Shown: positions 53,462 through 61,750 of the stretch, piece after piece
Layout of the letters: every line of letters begins with the position of its first letter
How positions within the stretch are numbered: position 1 is the first letter of the stretch
Source of the DNA: SABI01 sp963677695
Lineage (GTDB): Bacteria; Spirochaetota; Spirochaetia; Sphaerochaetales; Sphaerochaetaceae
NCBI GenBank assembly: GCA_963677695.2
Contig: CAXXUJ010000001.1
Span: 2,046,001 to 2,110,000 of the forward strand
Direction of reading: 5' to 3'
DNA: 64,000 nucleotides
Position numbers and translations under genes: made by a program
The notes under the pieces: generated by a model
The model's database searches: none
Seen by the model: only the letters and a program-made list of their open reading frames with translations
What the model was told of the DNA's origin: nothing

Positions 53462-53474
53462 GTATACCGTATAC
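53462..53474. promoter_or_regulatory. GTATACCGTATAC operator upstream of garR
   Basis: The exact 13-base motif lies 42 bases before the garR start codon and is identical to the copy at 52113. Confidence 0.65.
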
Positions 53475-53549
53475 GAAAATTTCCTTCAAGGCATTTCTTA
53501 TCTGTTTCAGAAGATTGTTTGAAAAGTTGCGAGGGTAGGAATATGAGTT

Positions 53550-54194
53550 TTACTGGTTCTGCTCGGAAAGATAGCTGTGAATGATGTGTTCTCTTATAAG
53601 CTCGAGACTCTCAGGCATACTCCCCCGTTTCAATGCGTCGATGATGGTAGGGTGCTGGGTAATAATTCTCGGGAGGTTCTCGTTATCAAGATTTTGGGCG
53701 ATTCTCAGCAGCTGTACTTTTGCATCGAGTCTTTCATACACATCGTAGAGAGCCTTGTTCCCTGTACATCTTACAAGCTCCAAGTGGAACTCACTGTCCT
53801 TCACGAATACTTCAGCCCTGTTGCCTATACTCATATAGTATTGACAATCAGCGGCAAGGCGGGAAAGATTTTCTATATTCTCTTCAATTGCATCTGGCGT
53901 GAGCAGCTGAACAGTCAGCTCTTCAAGCGCGAGACGCACTTTCGCGATATCGGCAACTTCCTTGTCATCCACCTGATACACCATGGCATGGCTCCTTGGT
54001 TTGATGATGACCAGGCCGTACTCACTCAGACGGCGGACAGCTTCCCTGATAGGAGTTCTCGAGACACCGTGTTTCTTCGCAAGAGCTTCTTCACTGATAA
54101 GTTCACCACCTCTCAGTTGACCGCTGAGGATTTCTCTTTTAACGATTGCATACACTTTATCACTGAGACTCTCTTTCTTTATAGCCTTCGGCAT
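53550..54194 (-). CDS. GntR-family (FadR-type) regulator, second
   Basis: The 214-residue protein has a winged helix with HGVSRTPIREAVRRL (about 40-54) and a helical FCD domain with DSEFHLELV and HPTIIDALKRG. ATTGTATACA sites lie 38 and 136 bases upstream of its start and suggest autoregulation. Confidence 0.92.
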   Translation of the reverse strand: MPKAIKKESLSDKVYAIVKREILSGQLRGGELISEEALAKKHGVSRTPIREAVRRLSEYGLVIIKPRSHAMVYQVDDKEVADIAKVRLALEELTVQLLTPDAIEENIENLSRLAADCQYYMSIGNRAEVFVKDSEFHLELVRCTGNKALYDVYERLDAKVQLLRIAQNLDNENLPRIITQHPTIIDALKRGSMPESLELIREHIIHSYLSEQNQ

Positions 54195-54231
54195 CCCTAT
54201 CTCCTTGTGGTCGGATCAGCTGTATTGTTAC

Positions 54232-54341
54232 ATTGTATACAAAATATCAGAAAAAGAAAATAGGTGAAGAAGATTCTTCTGTAACTTTGCAAGGAATAGC
54301 TATATATGAGGGGTAGAGGATGAGATATGATTGTATACAAT
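54232..54341. promoter_or_regulatory. Two ATTGTATACAAT operators upstream of the second GntR gene
   Basis: ATTGTATACAAAAT (54232-54245) and the perfect palindrome ATTGTATACAAT (54330-54341) flank the promoter region. TTGTATACAA is a well-known core for FadR-type GntR regulators. Confidence 0.6.
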
Positions 54342-54382
54342 AACAATTATAGGTCGGGGTTACTCAGTATTTCATACGTTCT

Positions 54383-55093
54383 CTACTGATCAGATGCTGT
54401 ATCGAGAGTTTTCTTTCTGTTCTTCCTGTTCTGCTCTTTTTTTATCTGATAGAGGGTGAACGAGTTGTATATGTGGGAATCGAGTCGTTTTATAGCTTCC
54501 TCCTCATTTCCTGATTCAAGCATTTCAATCACCCCGTAATGCTGCCTGATATCTTCTATAAATGTTTCAGGAGTGACATTCATATTGAGGCGTACCAGCT
54601 GAATTCTCGTGTCGAGCTTCTCGAATGCCTCGCTCAGATATTCGTTGTCGGCAGCCGATATAATCGCATGGTGAAATTCTGTATCCTTTTCGAAGGCTTT
54701 TTCCCAGTCCTTGTTTCCCTGCATCGCTTCGACACTTTCGTCGCTAGCCTTCCGTAGTGTTTTGAGAAGTTTGTCATTGATCAGTTTCTTCTGGAAGATC
54801 AGGTGGAGGGCGAAATTCTCGTAGGCCGTTCTCAGTTCTCCGATATCGATTGCCTGTTTAGTGCTGATTTTCGTGACAACGGAAAAGCTTCTTGGAAAGG
54901 TCTCGACAAGTCCATACTCATTCAGCTTCTTGATCGCCTCACGTATAGGGGTCCGGCTTACGTTGAACAGAGTTGCTATCCTTCCTTCCGGAATTCTTTC
55001 TCCTGGAGTCAATTCTCTTGACAGGATCATGTGTTTCAGATGCTGGTATACCTGTTCACCATATCCGAGCTGAACTATCTTATGCTTTTCCAT
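54383..55093 (-). CDS. GntR-family (FadR-type) regulator, third
   Basis: The 236-residue protein has the winged helix with FNVSRTPIREAIKKL (about 44-58), an FCD effector domain (DTEFHHAIISA; QHYGVIEMLES) and a basic C-terminal tail (KKEQNRKNRKK). It diverges from the SDR/dehydrogenase operon across an ATTGTATACAAAAT site. Its helix-turn-helix is close to that of the second GntR, so both may bind related sites. Confidence 0.92.
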   Translation of the reverse strand: MEKHKIVQLGYGEQVYQHLKHMILSRELTPGERIPEGRIATLFNVSRTPIREAIKKLNEYGLVETFPRSFSVVTKISTKQAIDIGELRTAYENFALHLIFQKKLINDKLLKTLRKASDESVEAMQGNKDWEKAFEKDTEFHHAIISAADNEYLSEAFEKLDTRIQLVRLNMNVTPETFIEDIRQHYGVIEMLESGNEEEAIKRLDSHIYNSFTLYQIKKEQNRKNRKKTLDTASDQ

Positions 55094-55183
55094 GGGTATG
55101 AACTATACATCTTTTCCTTACCATGGTCAAATTTTTATGGGTACGAGAGCCCCAGGTTTTTACGTAATCTGTGAACATTTTTT

Positions 55184-55221
55184 TTGACGTATATCTATTT
55201 ACGGTGTATTGTATACAAAAT
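55184..55221 (+). promoter_or_regulatory. Promoter and operator of the SDR/dehydrogenase operon
   Basis: TTGACG (55184-55189), 17 bases and TATTGT (55207-55212) form the promoter. ATTGTATACAAAAT (55208-55221) overlaps the -10, identical to the copy at 54232. Confidence 0.6.
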
Positions 55222-55291
55222 ATCTTGTGTGATGGTCAATTCTAGTAGAAGAATATCTCTGAGATGAAAAGATCAGAAAGAAGAGGAGAGT

Positions 55292-56026
55292 ATGAATTTA
55301 GGATTGGACGACAAAGTGATTGTCGTTACCGGCGGCGCAGCAGGAATCGGGCTCGCAAGTGTGAAACTTCTTGCTGCAGAGAGCGCAACGGTAGTTATGG
55401 CTGATCTCAGTGAAGAGCGTCTTCAGACTGAGTCAGAGAATCTCAGTGCAGGAGGATTCTCGGTTTTGCCTATTGCCGTTGATGTAAGTTCTGCAGGTTC
55501 AGTGGAAGCCATGACAGCTGCTGTTCTCGATAGGTACGGTACGATTGATATTCTCGTGAACAATGCAGGAATCGGGTTGTTCAAGGGAGTGGAAGAAGAA
55601 TCCTTTGAAGAATGGACGCGTATGTTAAATGTGAACCTCACCGGAGTTCAACTCTGCTCTGCTTCTGTTTTCAGCATCATGAAGAAGAACGGCGGGGGGA
55701 AGATCATCAATATGGGATCTCTCGGCGGGCAGGTCGGAGGGATGCGGACTTCTCCCGGTTATGTCGCATCAAAGGCAGGCGTTATGGGGCTGACAAAATC
55801 ATATGCCCGTCATGGGGCGAGGTGGGGGATCACGGCAAACTCTGTTTCGCCGGGGCTGATCGAAACTGATATGGCCAGAGGGCTCTACTCACCCGATGCG
55901 ACACTGCTCGGCAGGCTGGGAAAGCCTGAAGATGTTGCAAAGGTGGTGCTCTTTCTTGCCTCCCATCTATCTGATTACCTGACAGGTACCACGATCGATG
56001 TGAATGGCGGAGTTCTTCTTCGCTGA
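55292..56026 (+). CDS. Short-chain dehydrogenase/reductase
   Basis: The 244-residue SDR has TGGAAGIGLA, NNAGIGL, Ser/Tyr/Lys in NMGSLGG and YVASKAG and the end TTIDVNGGVLLR. AAGAGGAGA precedes the ATG. It is followed after 109 bases by a zinc dehydrogenase on the same strand. Confidence 0.9.
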   Translation: MNLGLDDKVIVVTGGAAGIGLASVKLLAAESATVVMADLSEERLQTESENLSAGGFSVLPIAVDVSSAGSVEAMTAAVLDRYGTIDILVNNAGIGLFKGVEEESFEEWTRMLNVNLTGVQLCSASVFSIMKKNGGGKIINMGSLGGQVGGMRTSPGYVASKAGVMGLTKSYARHGARWGITANSVSPGLIETDMARGLYSPDATLLGRLGKPEDVAKVVLFLASHLSDYLTGTTIDVNGGVLLR

Positions 56027-56135
56027 TGGAACCGGATGTTTCTCTTCCATATATAAAGAGAAAGCAAGTGATGTAGAGAATACTCTTCTGATGAAGCGGA
56101 GGACGCTGACTTCCCGTCAGGAGAGCGGAGTAAAA

Positions 56136-57161
56136 ATGAAAGGTTTTCAGATAACAGAAGTTTTGCAAAGCCGTATGACTGACGGCATTGCGATGCCAGA
56201 AGTGAACAGGGGCGAAATCCTTGTACGGCTTGAGAGGGTAGGGTTCTGCGGAAGCGATCTTAACACTTTCAGGGGGCGGAACCCTCTTGCAAAATTTCCC
56301 CTCATACCGGGGCATGAGATTGCAGGAGTCATCCAGGAGATAGGAGAAGGCGTTCCTTCCTCCTTTTCCATTGGCGATAAGGTCTCGATTCTTCCCTATA
56401 CAACCTGCGGTGTGTGTGCCTCCTGTGTCGCAGGGAGACCGAATGCCTGCAGAAACAATCAGACTCTCGGTGTACAGAGGGACGGGGCGATGGTGGATTA
56501 TATCAGCGTTCCGTATGAAAAGATTATAGCAGGTCTGAATGAGCTCTCTTTCGAGTCGATAGCTCTTGTTGAACCCCTTGCTGTCGGCTTCCATGCCGCT
56601 AGACGCATCTATCCCTCAAGAGGGGACTATATGCTGGTCTTCGGCTGTGGTCTTGTCGGTCTCGGGGCGATAACGAACCTTTCAATTCTGGGTGCAAAGG
56701 TGATTGCTGTAGATATAGATGATGAGAAGCTGAAAACGGCTAAAGCCTGCGGGGCCGAATGTACCATCAATTCCCTGACAGGGAATCTTGAAGATGAGGT
56801 AGCCGCTATCACGAACGGTCATGGTCCCAGGGGTGTGATTGAGGCTATCGGTCTTCCCGAGACCTATAAGGCGGCCGTTGACCTTGTCTCGTTTGCGGGG
56901 CGAGTTGTGTATGTGGGCTACGCTTCGAAGGAAGTCGATTTTGTGACCAAAACATTCGTTCTCAAGGAGATCGAGATCCGCGGGTCCCGTAATGCGACGA
57001 AGGAGGACTTCAGTGATGTCCTTGAAGCAATGAAGAAAGATCTGGTTCCTGTAAGCACATTGGTAAGCAGAGTAGTTCCACTTGAGGAGGCGGCAGATGC
57101 GCTTCATCAATGGAGCGAGAACCCGGGAAAGATTACGAAAATTCTGGTTTCTTTCACCTGA
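56136..57161 (+). CDS. Zinc-dependent medium-chain dehydrogenase
   Basis: The 341-residue enzyme has catalytic zinc segments GFCGSDLNTF and GHEIAG, structural cysteines in CGVCASCVAGRPNAC and the Rossmann motif FGCGLVGLGA. ATG 56136 with GGAG six bases upstream is preferred; a longer frame from 56004 overlaps the SDR. It resembles galactonate/threonine-type sugar dehydrogenases. Confidence 0.9.
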   Translation: MKGFQITEVLQSRMTDGIAMPEVNRGEILVRLERVGFCGSDLNTFRGRNPLAKFPLIPGHEIAGVIQEIGEGVPSSFSIGDKVSILPYTTCGVCASCVAGRPNACRNNQTLGVQRDGAMVDYISVPYEKIIAGLNELSFESIALVEPLAVGFHAARRIYPSRGDYMLVFGCGLVGLGAITNLSILGAKVIAVDIDDEKLKTAKACGAECTINSLTGNLEDEVAAITNGHGPRGVIEAIGLPETYKAAVDLVSFAGRVVYVGYASKEVDFVTKTFVLKEIEIRGSRNATKEDFSDVLEAMKKDLVPVSTLVSRVVPLEEAADALHQWSENPGKITKILVSFT

Positions 57162-57187
57162 TACTCATGATAAAAAGGAAAGAAAAG

Positions 57188-57220
57188 CGGTCCGCCGGCA
57201 ATAAGCTGACGGACCGTTTC
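57188..57220. terminator. Bidirectional terminator between the two zinc dehydrogenases
   Basis: CGGTCCG (57188-57194) pairs with CGGACCG (57210-57216), with an A-rich run before and TTTCTTC after. Confidence 0.7.
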
Positions 57221-57240
57221 TTCGATAGAAGGGATGTTCC

Positions 57241-58275
57241 TTATTCAGGTTTGATTAGAATTTTCAGTCCTTCTTTCTTTTCGAACTTCTCAAAAGCCTC
57301 TTCCCATTCATCAAGTGTGAAGGTATCGCTGGCAAGGACTTTCAGGTTTACCTTCCCACTTTCGAGGAGGGAAATCGCCTTCTTCCAGGAACTCCAGATG
57401 GAGCCGAGTGAACCGGTCACCTTTATCTCCTTGTAGCAGATAAGCTCGAAGGGGAGTGTGATCGGGCGGCCGGCGAGACCGATCTGAACGAACTGTCCCA
57501 TTTTCCTGACCGCCTTGAGGCCGCTTTCGGTACCCTTCTCACTTCCAGAGCACTCAAGTACCACATCAACTCCGGTTCCTTTCGTCTCACGCGCTACGAC
57601 AGCTTCAAGATCTTCGACGAATACATCAACGGTGACATCTGCACCAAGTTCCTTCGCAAGGGCAAGCCGCTGGGTATCTACGGTAGTTCCGGAAACGATG
57701 ACTTTCGCTCCCTGGCTCTTCGCAACCTGCATCGCCATAAGCCCGATGGCTCCCGGTCCGATGACAAGGACAGTGTCTGTCGAATCGATCGATGCGAGGT
57801 TCATTGCGGCATGGGTGACGCATGCCATCGGTTCAATCATGGCTCCTTCCTGGAAAGAGACTGAATCGGGGAGAATATGGACATTCCTTGCAGGTACCAT
57901 CGTATAGCTGGCGAATGCACCGTTGTACCAATATCCAAGAGTGCGTCTCTCATTGCAAAGGTTATATCGACCGCTCTTGCAGTTCAAACATTCACCGCAG
58001 TAGGAGTAGGCAGTCTCACTGGTGACTCTGTCTCCAACCTTGCAGCTGGTCACATGCTCTCCAACCTCCACCACAATTCCGCTGAATTCGTGTCCGGTGA
58101 TGACCGGAGGATTTACGGGAATCGCAATATCGCTGGCGCGGATATGGATGTCAGAACCGCAGATGCCTGTATATTCAATCTTTATTTTTACGCTGTCGGG
58201 ACCGCAAGTCGGCTCCGGCATCTCCATAACTTTCATGTTGCCGGGACCTTTTTCATATTTCACTAAACCTTTCAT
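57241..58275 (-). CDS. Zinc-dependent medium-chain dehydrogenase (sorbitol/threonine dehydrogenase-like)
   Basis: The 344-residue enzyme has GICGSDIH and GHEFSG for catalytic zinc, CGECLNCKSGRYNLC for structural zinc, and IGPGAIGLMA as nucleotide motif. ATG 58275 follows AGGAGC; the frame extends to 58413 but would cross the operator region. It faces the transketolase operon across a regulatory region with three GTATAC-type sites. Confidence 0.9.
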   Translation of the reverse strand: MKGLVKYEKGPGNMKVMEMPEPTCGPDSVKIKIEYTGICGSDIHIRASDIAIPVNPPVITGHEFSGIVVEVGEHVTSCKVGDRVTSETAYSYCGECLNCKSGRYNLCNERRTLGYWYNGAFASYTMVPARNVHILPDSVSFQEGAMIEPMACVTHAAMNLASIDSTDTVLVIGPGAIGLMAMQVAKSQGAKVIVSGTTVDTQRLALAKELGADVTVDVFVEDLEAVVARETKGTGVDVVLECSGSEKGTESGLKAVRKMGQFVQIGLAGRPITLPFELICYKEIKVTGSLGSIWSSWKKAISLLESGKVNLKVLASDTFTLDEWEEAFEKFEKKEGLKILIKPE

Positions 58276-58315
58276 CCGGGAGCTCCTTTTGATTTTATCA
58301 TATTTTTTATTGTGG

Positions 58316-58592
58316 ATTGTATACCATATACCATATACTATCAGAATGTGGTCTGTTGTCAATCTTTCTTGTAAAAAAGTGGCGGCATAAGAATAAGAGG
58401 GATGTATATCCATAGATGTATTAAATTGTATACAATAGGCTCAATTAGCGTACTTAACTGTTATTTTTCATATCTGTATGACATTTTTCTTATTGGGTAT
58501 TATCTATAAAAAGCATATTTAGAGCATATGAATTCAAATATTATCAATATTTAGTCTTGAAATATTGAAGAAGATTGCATATAGTATACAAT
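58316..58592. promoter_or_regulatory. Divergent control region with three GTATAC-type operators
   Basis: ATTGTATACCATAT (58316-58329) lies about 40 bases upstream of the zinc dehydrogenase. ATTGTATACAAT (58425-58436) is a perfect palindrome in the middle. ATAGTATACAAT (58581-58592) overlaps the transketolase promoter, whose -35 is TTGAAA (58557-58562) and -10 TATAGT (58580-58585) with 17 bases between. The 350-base gap holds no gene. Confidence 0.6.
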
Positions 58593-58625
58593 ACAATATC
58601 TTACGTGGAAAACAAGGAGAATACG

Positions 58626-59519
58626 GTGAATCCGAAATTAGAATCTCTTCTAGAGAAAAACACTTTTGCACCGCTTGATGCCACTCAGCTCTCAGCTCTC
58701 GCTGCAAACCTGCGACTTGAGATGTTTGACGTGCTTCATAGCAGACAGACAGGCCACTGGGGAGGATCGTCTTCAGCTGCAGAGCTGACCACAGCCCTCT
58801 ATTTCAACAGAATGAACGTCAATCCCGACAATCCCTCAGACGAGGACAGGGACCGCTTCATCCTCAGCAAGGGACACGCTTCAGTGAACCTCTATACTGT
58901 GCTTGCTCACAGAGGCTTTTTCCCCGTTTCTGACCTTCCCGGTTTCAGAACACTCGGATCACACCTGCAGGGTCACCCCTCCATGAACAAGACTCCCGGT
59001 GTCGATATGTCTACCGGTGCTCTCGGTCACGGACTCTCCATCGGAGTAGGTATGGCTCTCGGTGCACAGGTAAACAAGAAGGATTACTTCACTTATGTTC
59101 TCAGCGGCGAGGGCTGCCTTGATGAAGGACAGACCTGGGAAGCAATGCTCAGTGCATCCAAATTCAAGCCGAGGAAGCTTGTATACATGATCGACTACAA
59201 CGGTGTCCAGCTTGACGGTACCAGCAGCGATATCATGCCTCTTGATCCCCTTGCTGACAAGTTCAAGTCCTTCGGCTGGAATATCAGCGACAAGGCCTAT
59301 GACGGTCACGACATGAACAGCATCCTTGAGTCCTTCGACTGGATCGACAGTGACGATGTATGGCCGAAAGCCATTATCTACAAAACTGTCAAGGGTAAGG
59401 GCGTTTCCTTCATGGAAGGAAAGAACACCTGGCACGGCGCTCCCATCGATGATGAGAGCTATGCCAAGGGACGTGTTGAGCTCGTGAATGATCTCGAAAA
59501 GAAGGAGGGCCTCCTATGA
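58626..59519 (+). CDS. Transketolase, N-terminal subunit (second copy)
   Basis: The 297-residue subunit starts at GTG 58626 after AAGGAG. It carries RQTGHWGGSSSAAE, DRFILSKGHA, LGHGLSIGVGMALG and SGEGCLDEGQTWEA. The usual GDG of the thiamine diphosphate motif is SGEG here, and LGQG is LGHG, so it is a distinct paralogue. The stop overlaps the next gene by four bases. Confidence 0.93.
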   Translation: MNPKLESLLEKNTFAPLDATQLSALAANLRLEMFDVLHSRQTGHWGGSSSAAELTTALYFNRMNVNPDNPSDEDRDRFILSKGHASVNLYTVLAHRGFFPVSDLPGFRTLGSHLQGHPSMNKTPGVDMSTGALGHGLSIGVGMALGAQVNKKDYFTYVLSGEGCLDEGQTWEAMLSASKFKPRKLVYMIDYNGVQLDGTSSDIMPLDPLADKFKSFGWNISDKAYDGHDMNSILESFDWIDSDDVWPKAIIYKTVKGKGVSFMEGKNTWHGAPIDDESYAKGRVELVNDLEKKEGLL

Positions 59520-60442
59520 GCGTTGCAATGAGAGAAGCGTTCGGTAAGAAAGTGGCCGAACTTGGTAAAACCAATGACAAGATCGTCGTCCTCGATGCCG
59601 ATGTATCTTCTTCAACTAAATCCGGACTCTTCGGTAAAGATTTCCCGGAACGCTTTTTCAACGTCGGTGTTGCAGAAGCGAACATGGTAGGTATCGCAGC
59701 AGGTCTGGCTACCGCAGGATTCCACCCGATCGTCAATGCCTTCAGCATCTTCCTTGCCCTCAAGGGTACTGACCAGATCAGAAACGTATTCTGCTACAAC
59801 AAGCTTCCCCTTGTTATCGCAGGTGCGTACGGCGGTCTGAGTGACTCCTTCGACGGAGCAAGCCACCAGAGTATTGCAGACATTGCGATCATGAGAGCTC
59901 TTCCCGAGATGGAAGTCATCGTTCCCTGTGACGCTCAGATGGCAGAGAGTGCTCTTGAATATGCTCTCTCTGTGAAGAAGCCTGTCTATATCAGACTCAA
60001 CAGAAACGCTGTTCCCGATGTCGGCGTTCCTTTCAATGCCGCTGACAGAAAGGGTGTCGTGGTCAAAGAGGGAAGTGACGTGACTCTCGCAGCCAACGGC
60101 ATCACTCTCAGTGCGACTCTCGAAGCTGCAGAGGCTCTCGCCGCAAAGGGTATCAAGGCTGAAGTCCTTGCCATGCCTTTTGTCAAACCGTTCGATGCTG
60201 CCACACTGAAGACATCGGTTGAAAAAACCGCTAAGCTTGTCAGTGTCGAAGAGCATAACGTTGTCGGCGGTTTCGGCTCGGCATGTCTTGAAGCGCTCAG
60301 CGGTGAGGGACTTGCCTACACCTACAGAGCTGTCGGTGTCGAAGACAGATTCACTGAAACAGGACCCTATGACGAACTCCTCGCCAAGTACGGAATCTGT
60401 GCAGAGAATATTGCTGCGAAGGCAGAAGAACTCGTAAAATAA
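59516..60442 (+). CDS. Transketolase, C-terminal subunit (second copy)
   Basis: The 308-residue subunit holds the catalytic glutamate in NVGVAEANMVGIAAGLA (about 47-63) and SVEEHNVVGGFGSACLEAL (about 242). It is coupled to the N subunit and followed after 15 bases by the iron-type dehydrogenase. Confidence 0.94.
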   Translation: MSVAMREAFGKKVAELGKTNDKIVVLDADVSSSTKSGLFGKDFPERFFNVGVAEANMVGIAAGLATAGFHPIVNAFSIFLALKGTDQIRNVFCYNKLPLVIAGAYGGLSDSFDGASHQSIADIAIMRALPEMEVIVPCDAQMAESALEYALSVKKPVYIRLNRNAVPDVGVPFNAADRKGVVVKEGSDVTLAANGITLSATLEAAEALAAKGIKAEVLAMPFVKPFDAATLKTSVEKTAKLVSVEEHNVVGGFGSACLEALSGEGLAYTYRAVGVEDRFTETGPYDELLAKYGICAENIAAKAEELVK

Positions 60443-60457
60443 TTATTGGAGGACAAT

Positions 60458-61738
60458 ATGAATAGCAGAGAAAAAGCATATGAACTTCTCAAGAGCTGGA
60501 AGAAAGACGGCTATGTGTTCGGGATTGACGTTCTCGATCAGGTAGGTGCAGTCGCTGCCGGTTTCGGAAAGAACACACTTCTCGTATCGAACATGACCTA
60601 CCTGAAGCCGGTTGCAGACCAGGTGATCGCTTCCCTCGAAGCTGCAGGTGTCGCACTTGTCGGCGGTCTTGTCGCTCCCGATGCGAAGCCCAATGCTCCC
60701 AGAGAGGACGTGTACCGCCTCACCACCTATATCCTGTCACACAACCCTGACAGCATCGTGGTCATCGGCGGAGGAAGCTCCATCGATGCAGTGAAGGCAG
60801 CCAATGCACTTGCAGCTCTCGGCGGCGCCAACAGCTGTGAGATCGATACCTACTTCGGTACATCACAGGTGACCGAGGCTCTCGAGAAGACAGGCAAGAC
60901 ACTCAAGCCCGTCATCGCAGTCGAGACCAGCGCATCAAGCGGTGCACACCTCACCAAGTACTCAAACATCACCGATCCCGTTGTCGGACAGAAGAAACTG
61001 ATCGTCGATATGGCCGTTGTCCCTTCCGTTGCAGTCTTTGACTACAAGACAACTGTCAGCATGCCCCTCAGTGTCACTATCGACGGTGCTCTCGATGCAA
61101 TCGCACACACCTTCGAAGTGTTCTGCGGTGCAAACGATGACAACTTCGAGCTGATCAGCGAGATCACCTCAACTGCAATCGACCTTGTCGCTTCCCACGC
61201 TTCCGTTCTGATGGACGATCCTTCAAACATCGAAGCACGTGAGGCAATCGGTCTTGCCACCGACCTCGGCGGTTACGCCATCATGATCGGCGGTACAAGC
61301 GGTGCTCACCTCACCAGTTTCTCACTCGTCGACGTCGTCTCTCACGGTACCGCCTGCGGTATCATGAACCCGTACTACGCAGTCTTCTACAGCAAGGCTA
61401 TCCAGAAGCAGCTCAAGGTTCTCGCAGAGATCTTCAAGAAGCACGGCTACATCACAGCTGACATCGCTTCAATTGAAGGCAGAGAGCTTGCAACTACCGT
61501 TGCACAGGGAATGATCGACTTCTCCAAGTCAATCAAGGCTCCCACAAAGCTTTCAGATCTCAAGGGTTTCACCGATGCTCACATCGAAAGAGCGCTCAGT
61601 GCGGCACAGGACCCTCAGCTCAAGATGAAGCTGCAGAACATGCCTGTTCCGATGACAGCAGAGGATGTCATGGTCTACATGGCTCCGATTCTCGAAGCTG
61701 CCAAGACTGGCGACATGTCAATCATCAAAGAGAAATAA
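60458..61738 (+). CDS. Iron-containing alcohol dehydrogenase
   Basis: The 426-residue group III dehydrogenase has the NAD-binding GGGSSIDAVKA (about 106), SASSGAHLTKYSNITD and metal-ligand histidines in DAIAHTFEV and VSHGTACGIMNPYYA. ATG 60458 follows GGAGGA. It probably reduces an aldehyde or oxidises an alcohol produced by the transketolase pathway. Codon use is strongly biased, as in the transketolase genes. Confidence 0.92.
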   Translation: MNSREKAYELLKSWKKDGYVFGIDVLDQVGAVAAGFGKNTLLVSNMTYLKPVADQVIASLEAAGVALVGGLVAPDAKPNAPREDVYRLTTYILSHNPDSIVVIGGGSSIDAVKAANALAALGGANSCEIDTYFGTSQVTEALEKTGKTLKPVIAVETSASSGAHLTKYSNITDPVVGQKKLIVDMAVVPSVAVFDYKTTVSMPLSVTIDGALDAIAHTFEVFCGANDDNFELISEITSTAIDLVASHASVLMDDPSNIEAREAIGLATDLGGYAIMIGGTSGAHLTSFSLVDVVSHGTACGIMNPYYAVFYSKAIQKQLKVLAEIFKKHGYITADIASIEGRELATTVAQGMIDFSKSIKAPTKLSDLKGFTDAHIERALSAAQDPQLKMKLQNMPVPMTAEDVMVYMAPILEAAKTGDMSIIKEK

Positions 61739-61750
61739 GGAACTATCCGT

